Shown: positions 1 through 6,325 of the stretch, piece by piece
Numbering within the stretch: position 1 is the stretch's first letter
Layout: the number at the start of each line of letters is the position of its first letter
Source: Desulfobacterales bacterium
GTDB taxonomy: Bacteria; Desulfobacterota; Desulfobacteria; Desulfobacterales; UBA11574
Direction: 5' to 3'
NCBI GenBank assembly: GCA_012974475.1
Contig: JAAXQD010000140.1
Coordinates: forward strand, 1 to 9,189
DNA length: 9,189 nucleotides
Program-made: the position numbers and the translations under genes
Notes under the pieces: model-generated
The model's input: only the letters and a program-made list of their open reading frames with translations
Told to the model about the DNA's origin: nothing
Database searches by the model: none

Positions 1-483
1 CCCACCTACGGTACCCGGCATATGGGCAGCCGGGTATATGCCATGAAGGCCTGGAAAGAAAAAGAACCGATCGACGGCATGATCTGCCTGGAGATGGTGG
101 GGTATACCAGCCCTCAACAGGATTACCCGTTTCCATTGATGTTCCTGGGCTATCCAAAACAAGGGGACTATATCGGCATTGTGGGCGATTTTGCTTCCAG
201 AAGTTTTACAGCGTCTTTGTTCAAAGCATTCGGCAAGAACCGGGACCTGCCGGTGATCAAGCTGACGGTTCCTATGGGGGGATTTCTGCTGCCGTCGGTA
301 AGGCTCAGCGACCATGCCTCGTTTTGGGATCGGGGCTACAAGGCCGTCATGATTACCGATACGGCATTTTACCGCAATCCCCATTATCACATGGCATCCG
401 ATACCATGGAAAAGCTGGACTACGGCTTCATGGCCCAACTGGTGGAAAGCCTGGTATTGTTTTTCCGTTCCCACCAGTCGTGA
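1..483 (+). CDS. M28 family zinc metallopeptidase (aminopeptidase-like), 3' part
   Basis: This is the C-terminal 160 residues of a gene that begins before the window; the frame is open to base 1 and the apparent ATG at 22 is internal. The segment matches the second half of M28 peptidases: a YGTRHMGSRVYA stretch, then LEMVGY, whose acidic residue occupies the position of a metal ligand in this fold, then SDHASFW and a C-terminal block TDTAFYRNPHYH followed by SDT, where the second His of HYH is the expected zinc ligand. The N-terminal ligands (the H-x-D and Glu-Glu parts) would lie upstream and cannot be checked. M28 enzymes remove N-terminal amino acids from peptides using two zinc ions. The gene converges on hutI and shows no operon link with the hut genes. 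Whether the protein is exported cannot be judged without its N-terminus. Family assignment is firm; substrate is unknown. Confidence 0.88.
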   Translation, partial: PTYGTRHMGSRVYAMKAWKEKEPIDGMICLEMVGYTSPQQDYPFPLMFLGYPKQGDYIGIVGDFASRSFTASLFKAFGKNRDLPVIKLTVPMGGFLLPSVRLSDHASFWDRGYKAVMITDTAFYRNPHYHMASDTMEKLDYGFMAQLVESLVLFFRSHQS

Positions 484-549
484 AAGATTAAAACCGGATT
501 CAGGCCTCAGGAGTCCTTGGCACTATCAATTTAATTAAAAAAATGATTT

Positions 550-562
550 GCGCTGAAAGCGC
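550..562. terminator. Small hairpin between convergent genes, possible terminator
   Basis: GCGCT and AGCGC form a perfect 5-bp stem around a GAA loop. It is followed by TTT on the plus strand; read on the minus strand, a run of seven T starts about five bases after the stem. It sits where a shared terminator would be expected, between the ends of the M28 peptidase gene and hutI. The stem is short and neither U-tract is immediately adjacent, so this is only a candidate. Confidence 0.3.
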
Positions 563-572
563 TTTCCTCAAC

Positions 573-608
573 TTTAGGCAATTTAGGCATTTTAGCTCAT
601 TTTAGGCA
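573..608. repeat. Cluster of four TTTAGGCA-type direct repeats
   Basis: TTTAGGCA occurs at 573-580, 582-589 and 601-608, with a diverged copy (TTTAGCTC) at 591-598, giving a period of 9-10 bp. The cluster lies in the gap between the convergent M28 peptidase and hutI ends, about 30 bp past the hutI stop codon. Function is unknown; it may be simple slippage repeat material. Confidence 0.6.
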
Positions 609-635
609 TTTGATCTATGGAAAAACAGTCCTCTT

Positions 636-1937
636 CTAGGGGCAACCCAAAGCCGAGCCCTCTGGACCCGGATATTTACTAAATACCAGCTCCCCCCTTT
701 TGATGACTTTTTCGACACAACTCACCCCCACATGATAGGGAATGAATTTATACGAAGGATACCCGAGTATAATTACATCACCGAGTTTTCCCTTGTCGAG
801 ACTTCCGATGATATCCGCCCGGTCCAGGGCTGCTGCGCCGTTGAGGGTCAGTGCCGTGATGGCTTCCTCGATGCTCATGTTCATGTAGAGCGTGGCCAGT
901 GCAAAAACCAGGGGGATCGATTCTGAATAGCAGCTTCCCGGATTCAGGTCGGTGGCAAGGGCCACGGCGCAACCGGCGTCGATCATGTATCGGCCCCTGG
1001 CATAGGGCGCTTTCAGGCAAAAAGCCGTTCCCGGCAGCAATGTCGCCACCACACCCGCTTTGGCGATGGCAGCGATGCCATGGTCCGACGCCCGGAGCAG
1101 ATGATCGGCGGAAACCGCCCCGAGTTCAGCCGCCAGTTCCGCCCCTCCGAGCTGTTCAATTTCGTCTGCATGAATTTTAATTTTGAGTCCCATGGCCCTT
1201 GCCTTCAGTAGAAACCGTCTCGATTGGGACACCGAAAAAACATTCTGCTCACAAAAAATATCGCAGAATTCAGCCAAATTGCCTTCGACAACGTCCGGCA
1301 ATACCTGTTCGATCACATAATCGATGAACACATCTTCCCGGCCCTTGTACGCCTCGGGTACGGCATGGGCCCCCAGAAATGTCCGGACAACATCTATTGG
1401 ATGACTTTTGTCGAGTTCTTCCATGACCTCCAGCTGCTTTATTTCCGTGTCATGGTCCAGCCCGTACCCGCTTTTTCCTTCGACCGTGGTCACACCGAAT
1501 GACAGCATGGAATCCAACCGTTCGATGCCGGATTCGATCAATTCTTCGTTTTTCGCAGCCCGGGTGGCCCGGACCGTATCGAGAATTCCCCCGCCCCTTT
1601 TCAGTATATCCATATAACTGTCGCCCCGAAGTCTCCAGGAGAACTCCTCGGCCCGGTAGCCGCCGAAAACCAGGTGCGTATGGGAATCCACAAACCCGGG
1701 GAGAACCGCCTTCCCCGCAGCATCGATGATGTCGAACCCCTTTTTCCGGGCATCGTCCTCATCGATACCGGCCAAAATATCGTCTGTTTTTCCCAACGCC
1801 TTGATCAAACCGGCTTCGATAACCACGGCGCCATGGTCGATCACCTTCAGATCGGACATCTCTTTTCCCTGCTTTGCTTTAAAGCCGCTGCAGGTAACCA
1901 GCTGGGCGGCGTTCTTGATGATTAAATTTCCAGACAC
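636..1937 (-). CDS. hutI: Imidazolonepropionase
   Basis: This enzyme catalyses the third step of histidine degradation: it hydrolyses 4-imidazolone-5-propionate to N-formimino-L-glutamate in the cytoplasm. The 433-residue protein is an amidohydrolase-fold TIM barrel, close to the usual length of about 410-430. Metal ligands are visible: His86 and His88 in PGFVDSHTHLVFGG, His191 in FLGAHAVP, His256 in KIHADEIEQLGG and Asp330 in ATDLNPGS. Glu259 and His279 fall at the expected catalytic positions. The start is GTG at 1937, chosen because a perfect AGGAGG lies 8 bases upstream and the protein begins as the family does. It is the last gene of the hutU-ftcD-hutI operon, with 92 bp between the ftcD remnant and this start, and its own strong ribosome site should allow independent translation. 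Nothing in it looks damaged. Confidence 0.97.
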   Translation of the reverse strand: MSGNLIIKNAAQLVTCSGFKAKQGKEMSDLKVIDHGAVVIEAGLIKALGKTDDILAGIDEDDARKKGFDIIDAAGKAVLPGFVDSHTHLVFGGYRAEEFSWRLRGDSYMDILKRGGGILDTVRATRAAKNEELIESGIERLDSMLSFGVTTVEGKSGYGLDHDTEIKQLEVMEELDKSHPIDVVRTFLGAHAVPEAYKGREDVFIDYVIEQVLPDVVEGNLAEFCDIFCEQNVFSVSQSRRFLLKARAMGLKIKIHADEIEQLGGAELAAELGAVSADHLLRASDHGIAAIAKAGVVATLLPGTAFCLKAPYARGRYMIDAGCAVALATDLNPGSCYSESIPLVFALATLYMNMSIEEAITALTLNGAAALDRADIIGSLDKGKLGDVIILGYPSYKFIPYHVGVSCVEKVIKRGELVFSKYPGPEGSALGCP

Positions 1938-1945
1938 GGGTTTTT

Positions 1946-1951
1946 CCTCCT
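1946..1951 (-). promoter_or_regulatory. Ribosome binding site of hutI (AGGAGG)
   Basis: CCTCCT on the plus strand reads AGGAGG on the coding strand, 8 bases before the GTG at 1937. This perfect Shine-Dalgarno supports the non-ATG start. Confidence 0.85.
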
Positions 1952-2029
1952 ATGATGCATTTTCAAGCGAATACATCTGACTTGGAAATGGGACAAAAGG
2001 CATATTTTATATAGAAGCCTCTTCAGGCA

Positions 2030-2311
2030 TCACGCCATAATTCGGGTCTCCAGCACCTGGTCCATGGAGAAGTTTTCAATGCCCAGATAAAAGATGGCCG
2101 TATCCAGCAAGGCCGCCATGGGCACAAGGCCGACGATTTCACTGCCCACAAGGGTGACCACCAGGCGATTATGATCTTCATCCCTTTGATAGTCCAGGAG
2201 TTTGACGCCGTCCTTTCCCCGAAAGGCATCCACGATTTTTTCTATTTTTTTCAGATTCCTTCCTTCACTGAAATTCGGCACGCACTCCATAATTTTTTTC
2301 AGGTTCGACAT
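2030..2311 (-). pseudogene. ftcD: Internally deleted glutamate formimidoyltransferase (N- and C-terminal ends joined)
   Basis: Intact enzyme moves the formimino group from N-formimino-L-glutamate to tetrahydrofolate, the step after HutI. The frame here encodes only 93 residues against about 300 for the formiminotransferase domain. Residues 1-54 match the N-terminus: MECVPNFSEGR, then LLD and the DHNRLVVT strand. From about residue 55 the protein jumps to the end of the domain: GSEIVGLVPMAALLD, then FYLGIENFSMDQVLE and a normal stop. In the human enzyme these two blocks are separated by about 215 residues, including the GEHPRMGA segment with the active-site His, all absent here. The join is in frame at 2141-2150, with no stop or frameshift. 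An ATG at 2311 has AAGAGG 9 bases upstream; a longer TTG start at 2332 would overlap the hutU stop and is less likely. It lies 17 bp after hutU. The remnant cannot hold the catalytic site. It could also be an assembly collapse. Confidence 0.85.
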
Positions 2312-2328
2312 GGTTTTATTCCTCTTGC

Positions 2329-4365
2329 TCAACGTTTAAAGGCCCCGGCCACCAGATCTTCTACGAGGTCCTCATCGGGAATAAACGGAAGGGTAATATG
2401 ATCGGTCCCCTTTCTTTGTCGATTATATTGTATGCATGTTTCCATGGAGTTTTCATTTCTCGCCCAGGCCCGCCGGGCCACACCCCCCATAACATCCCAG
2501 GGGATGGCGCTTCGAATGATACCATCGACCCGTTCACTCCCGTCGAGAACGAGTCCGAAGCCGCCGTTGACGGCGTTTCCGATGCCCACGCCCCCGCCGT
2601 TGTGCAACGCCACCAGGCTCATCCCTCTGGCGGCGTTGCCGGCAAAACAATGGGTGGCCATGTCCGCCATAATGTTGCTACCGTCGTTTATATTGGCCGT
2701 TTCTCTGAAAGGCGAGTCCGTGCCCCCGGTATCGTGATGGTCTCTGCCGAGCATCACCGGTCCGATGTCGTGGTTTCGGACCATCTCGTTGAATCTTAAC
2801 GCAATGTTCATCCTCCCCGCAGCATCCTGGTATAAGATTCTCGCCTGGGTTCCCACAACCAGGTTGTTTTTATCGGCATCCTTTATCCACATGTAGTTGT
2901 CTCTATCCTGAAATCTTCTCTCCGGATCGATGCATGCCATGGCGGCCCGGTCGGTCATCAACAGATCCTCTTTTTTCCCGCTGAGGCACACCCAGCGAAA
3001 GGGGCCGTAACCGTAATCGAACAGCAACGGCCCCATGATGTCTTCCACATAGGACGGGAAAATAAATCCATCCAGGGGATCTTGGCCGTTTTTGCAGATT
3101 TCATTGACGCCGGCATCGAACACCGCCTTTAAAAAGCTGTTGCCATAGTCAAAAAAATAGGTCCCTCCGTCCACCAGGGTTTTGATCAGCTGATAATGGC
3201 GCCTCAGGGAAGCATCAACATGTTTTTTGAAAGTTTCGGGATCTTTTTCAAGAAGTTCCGTGCGGGCTTCAAACGTTAAGCCCTGGGGACAGTATCCCCC
3301 TTCATAGACCGCGTGGCAAGAGGTCTGGTCGGACAACAGATCAATTTTCTTTCCATGAGTTACCGCATATTCGAGCAGATCGACGATGTTTCCATAAAAA
3401 GCGATGGCCCTGCTCTCCTGTGTGTCCTGATATGCTTCTGCCAGATCAAACGCCTTGCCGGGATCGTCCGTCACCACGCTCACCCAATGCTGTTCATGCC
3501 GGGTTTGGATTCTTGAACCATCGACCTCGGCAATGATCCCCACAGCGTTGGCAATCTCGACGGCTTTGCCCTGGGCACCGCTCATACCGCCCAGACCCGA
3601 AGACACGAACAAACGGCCCCTTAAATCACTGTCCGGCGGTATGTTCAGCTTTGCCCGTCCTGCATTCAAAATGGTGCTGTACGTTCCGTGAACGATCCCC
3701 TGGGGACCGATGTACATCCATCCCCCGGCGGTCATCTGGCCGTAATTGGCCACACCGAGGGCAACGGCCCGGTGCCAGTTGTCCGGATCGTCAAAAGCAC
3801 CGACCATGAGGGCATTGGTGATGATGACCCGGGGTGCGCTTTCCGACGATGCGAACAACCCTAAGGGATGACCGGACGCAACCACCAATGTTTGATGCCG
3901 TGTCAATTTCTCCAGATAGAGTTTGATGAGCCGGTACTGCATCCAGTTCTGACAGACCTGCCCGGTCTCCCCGTAGGTCACGAGTTCATAGGGGTACAGC
4001 GCAATATCAACATCCAGATTATTATCGATCATCACCTGAAATGCTTTTCCTTCGAGACAATTCCCTTGATATTCATCGATGGGCCGGCCGGTAATTTTCT
4101 CTGGGGGCCTGAAGCGATACCCGTAAATTCTTCCCATGGTCAACAGCTCATCTAAAAATTCAGGCGCCAGTTTTTCATGCCATTTTTCGGGGATATATCG
4201 TAATGCATTTTTCAAGGCGAGGGCTGTTTCTGTTTGGTTCAGCGTAAAACTCCGTTTGGACGCCCTTCGAACACCCGGAACAAACGCCGGCATTTCCGGC
4301 AGGTCACGAAATATCTTTTCCAGATGAATCTTCATGGCATTTGAGATGTCCGCATTGTCGATCAT
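2329..4365 (-). CDS. hutU: Urocanate hydratase (urocanase), long UROC1-like form
   Basis: Urocanase adds water to urocanate, using a tightly bound NAD+ as electrophile, to give imidazolonepropionate. The protein is 678 residues, like the vertebrate UROC1 enzyme (about 676) and longer than the common bacterial form of about 555. Visible blocks, numbered from this start: DEYQGNCLEGKAFQ near 97-110, AGGWMYIGPQGIVHGTY near 213-229, the glycine-rich NAD site GLGGMSGAQGK at 257-267, DQTSCH near 346-351, GPFRWVCLSG near 454-463, GRDHHDTGGTDSPFRET near 540-556 and LHNGGGVGIG near 587-596. All are well kept, so it should be active. ATG at 4365 is preferred because GGAG lies about 10 bases upstream; a TTG at 4419 would add an unconvincing tail and start upstream of the predicted -10 box. 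It is the first gene of the minus-strand hut operon, divergent from hutH, with a promoter just ahead of it. Confidence 0.96.
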   Translation of the reverse strand: MIDNADISNAMKIHLEKIFRDLPEMPAFVPGVRRASKRSFTLNQTETALALKNALRYIPEKWHEKLAPEFLDELLTMGRIYGYRFRPPEKITGRPIDEYQGNCLEGKAFQVMIDNNLDVDIALYPYELVTYGETGQVCQNWMQYRLIKLYLEKLTRHQTLVVASGHPLGLFASSESAPRVIITNALMVGAFDDPDNWHRAVALGVANYGQMTAGGWMYIGPQGIVHGTYSTILNAGRAKLNIPPDSDLRGRLFVSSGLGGMSGAQGKAVEIANAVGIIAEVDGSRIQTRHEQHWVSVVTDDPGKAFDLAEAYQDTQESRAIAFYGNIVDLLEYAVTHGKKIDLLSDQTSCHAVYEGGYCPQGLTFEARTELLEKDPETFKKHVDASLRRHYQLIKTLVDGGTYFFDYGNSFLKAVFDAGVNEICKNGQDPLDGFIFPSYVEDIMGPLLFDYGYGPFRWVCLSGKKEDLLMTDRAAMACIDPERRFQDRDNYMWIKDADKNNLVVGTQARILYQDAAGRMNIALRFNEMVRNHDIGPVMLGRDHHDTGGTDSPFRETANINDGSNIMADMATHCFAGNAARGMSLVALHNGGGVGIGNAVNGGFGLVLDGSERVDGIIRSAIPWDVMGGVARRAWARNENSMETCIQYNRQRKGTDHITLPFIPDEDLVEDLVAGAFKR

Positions 4366-4375
4366 GTCTTTTTTT

Positions 4376-4380
4376 CTCCA
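4376..4380 (-). promoter_or_regulatory. Ribosome binding site of hutU (TGGAG)
   Basis: The coding strand reads TGGAG, then ten bases (AAAAAAAGAC), then the ATG at 4365. It selects this ATG over the in-frame TTG 54 bases upstream. Confidence 0.6.
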
Positions 4381-4399
4381 TAATTGTATTTTACATTCA

Positions 4400-4429
4400 A
4401 TTATATTATTGTTAACCAAAAGTATTCAA
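4400..4429 (-). promoter_or_regulatory. Predicted sigma-70-type promoter of hutU
   Basis: On the minus strand TTGAAT (4429-4424) is followed by an 18-bp A+T-rich spacer and a perfect TATAAT (4405-4400). Transcription would start near 4393, leaving a leader of under 30 bases with the ribosome site before the hutU ATG. The -10 box matches consensus fully; the -35 matches 4 of 6. If used, the inverted repeat further upstream would lie outside the hutU transcript and could act as an operator or be unrelated. Confidence 0.5.
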
Positions 4430-4526
4430 CAAGAAATTTTTTCTCAAAAATTTTAACACGTTGATAACCATTCATTTTAGAGCGGTTTCCAAAAATATAT
4501 TCCGATTGAATTGCTTACGGTCACAA

Positions 4527-4736
4527 TTTCAGTAAGCCGCAGGATGGTTCCGTTTCCATGGGGAAGCTGTCTGAGCAAATTAGAGCGCGTTAAAGCGAAC
4601 AGCATTGAGGTTTTCAAAATTATGGGTAATTATCGTATTCCCCCGGGGCAATCTTAACCTTTGAGACCTGTTCGCTTTTACGCGGTTTTATTTGCGAGTT
4701 CTTGCCGATGGAAACGGAATTGTCCTGGGGCTGAAA
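4527..4736. repeat. Long imperfect inverted repeat in the hutU-hutH control region
   Basis: The arm at 4550-4602 and the reverse complement of 4668-4717 agree, by hand alignment, at about 39 of 50 aligned positions with one 3-base gap. Shared stretches include CCGTTTCCAT and AAAGCGAACAG. The match continues outward through a CCGCAGGA/CCCCAGGA segment to TTTCAG at 4527-4532 against CTGAAA at 4731-4736, giving arms of about 70-76 bases around a 65-base centre containing CCCCGGGG. Weaker similarity may extend further on both sides. The two arms point at the two divergent genes: each reads CTGTTCGCTTT toward its gene. It may be a degenerate MITE-like element, or a duplicated regulatory sequence shared by the two transcription units. 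The remaining sequence between the hutU promoter and hutH shows no gene. Confidence 0.75.
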
Positions 4737-4781
4737 CCAAATGTTGTTCTGAACCCGGATATAACCCATCACACCCAAAAC

Positions 4782-4786
4782 GAGGA
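4782..4786 (+). promoter_or_regulatory. Ribosome binding site of hutH (GAGGA)
   Basis: GAGGA lies 9 bases before the ATG at 4796. It supports that start over an in-frame TTG at 4661, whose 45-residue extension would be encoded by the inverted repeat and does not resemble the start of HutH. Confidence 0.65.
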
Positions 4787-4795
4787 TTGTCCGTT

Positions 4796-6325
4796 ATGAA
4801 ACCCATTGCCATCGGAATGGAAAAAATGACCCTTGAAGATCTGGTGAATATTGCAAGACACGGTGCCGAGGTCCAATTAACCCAAGAATCTGAAAGGCGG
4901 ATCGTCAAAACCCGTGAATTGATCGAAAAGTGGGTCGACGAAGAAAAATCGATTTACGGAGTTACCACCGGTTTCGGTGCACTCTCCGATGTCTCCATCT
5001 CCAAAAAAGATACCCGGCAGCTGCAGCAGAATATTCTTTTGAGCCACTCGGCAGGAACCGGAAATATGCTCGATGAAGAGACGGTGCGGGCGGTCATGGC
5101 CCTTCGCATCAAGGATTTTGCACTGGGTTATTCGGGGATTCGCCTGGAGACAGTCGTTCATCTTGTCACACTGCTCAATCACGGCATATTTCCGGTGGTT
5201 CCGGAAAAGGGATCGGTGGGCGCCAGTGGCGACCTTGTTCCTTTGGCCCACCTCTCTCTGGTGCTCATCGGCCGGGGAGAGGCATATTACAACGGCCGGA
5301 GGATCACCGGAGCAGAAGCATTAAACCTTTGCCGGATAAAACCGCTCCGCCTGGAAGCGGCAGAGGGCCTTGCCCTGATAAACGGTACCCAGGCAATGAC
5401 GGCCATCGGTGGGCTTACAATCTATGATGCTGTAAATCTCGCCAAATTGATCGATATTGCTGCAGCCATGAGCCTCGAGGTCCTCATGGGAAGCCGGACT
5501 GAATTCGATCCGAGAATTCATCGGGTTCGGCCCCACCCGGGACAGGCCGCAACTGCGAACAATATGTATCGGATCACCCAAAACAGCGAAATCATTACCT
5601 CTCATAAGGACTGTCGCCGTATCCAGGACGCGTATACATTAAGGTGTTCCCCACAGGTTCACGGTGCCAGCAGGGATGCAATTTTTTATGTTAAAAACGT
5701 CCTGGAAACCGAAATCAACGCTGCAACAAACAACCCCCTTATTTTTCCGGAATCACAGGAATTCCTGTTGGGTGGTAATTTTCACGGACAGCCCATCGCC
5801 CTTGCCATGGATTTTCTGTGTATGGCTGTTTCGGAATTTGCGAATATTTCCGAGCGGCGCATCGAGCGACTGGTCAACCCCAAACTGAGCGGACTCCCTG
5901 CATTTCTCGTGAACGACGGCGGCCTCAATTCAGGGTTTATGATTGCCCAGTACACCGCTGCGGCCCTGGTATCAGAAAATAAGATTCTTTCACATCCTGC
6001 CTGCGTAGACTCCATCTCAACGTCCGCCAACAAAGAAGATCATGTATCCATGGGAACCATTTCCGCACGGAAATGCAGAGAAATCCTAAAAAATACGGAA
6101 CACGTCATTGCCACTGAACTCTTGTGTGCCGCCCAGGCCCTCGATCTCTTCACCAATGTGAAACCCGGGGAAGGAACCCTGGCCGCTTATACAACGATCA
6201 GAGATGCAGTACCGCACCTTAAAAGCGATCGTATACTGGCTAAAGATATCGATATGATCAAACAGCTTATGCGAAGCGGAAAGATTCTGGATGCGGTGGA
6301 AAAAAAGGTGGGGACACTAACTTAG
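4796..6325 (+). CDS. hutH: Histidine ammonia-lyase (histidase)
   Basis: HutH removes ammonia from L-histidine to make urocanate, the first step of the pathway. The 509-residue length is normal. The electrophilic MIO prosthetic group would form from Ala143-Ser144-Gly145 in GSVGASGDLVPLAHLSL. Other residues match known histidase positions: Tyr54 in YGVTTGFG, His84 in LLSHSAG (typical of histidase rather than tyrosine or phenylalanine lyases), Asn196 in INGTQA, Tyr280 and Arg283 in QDAYTLRCSPQVHG, and Glu414. The segment that usually reads ANQEDHVSMG here reads ANKEDHVSMG, so residue 413 is Lys (AAA) instead of Gln; Glu414 is intact. The gene stands alone on the plus strand, divergent from hutU and the rest of the operon. 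I could not assign a convincing promoter. Its last 9 bases overlap the end of the convergent cyclase-domain gene, leaving no room for a conventional terminator between them. Confidence 0.97.
   Translation: MKPIAIGMEKMTLEDLVNIARHGAEVQLTQESERRIVKTRELIEKWVDEEKSIYGVTTGFGALSDVSISKKDTRQLQQNILLSHSAGTGNMLDEETVRAVMALRIKDFALGYSGIRLETVVHLVTLLNHGIFPVVPEKGSVGASGDLVPLAHLSLVLIGRGEAYYNGRRITGAEALNLCRIKPLRLEAAEGLALINGTQAMTAIGGLTIYDAVNLAKLIDIAAAMSLEVLMGSRTEFDPRIHRVRPHPGQAATANNMYRITQNSEIITSHKDCRRIQDAYTLRCSPQVHGASRDAIFYVKNVLETEINAATNNPLIFPESQEFLLGGNFHGQPIALAMDFLCMAVSEFANISERRIERLVNPKLSGLPAFLVNDGGLNSGFMIAQYTAAALVSENKILSHPACVDSISTSANKEDHVSMGTISARKCREILKNTEHVIATELLCAAQALDLFTNVKPGEGTLAAYTTIRDAVPHLKSDRILAKDIDMIKQLMRSGKILDAVEKKVGTLT

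Noticed and set aside
2398..2799. Plus-strand frame opposite hutU (133 codons)
   Set aside because: It is a shadow of the well-conserved hutU coding strand, with no family resemblance. The same applies to the other antisense frames inside hutI, hutU, hutH and the cyclase gene.
4366..4419. N-terminal extension of HutU from a TTG at 4419
   Set aside because: It would start upstream of the predicted -10 box and lacks a ribosome site; ATG at 4365 has GGAG about 10 bases upstream.
4661..4795. N-terminal extension of HutH from a TTG at 4661
   Set aside because: The extension is encoded by one arm of the inverted repeat, has no histidase similarity, and the ATG at 4796 has a good ribosome site and gives the family length.
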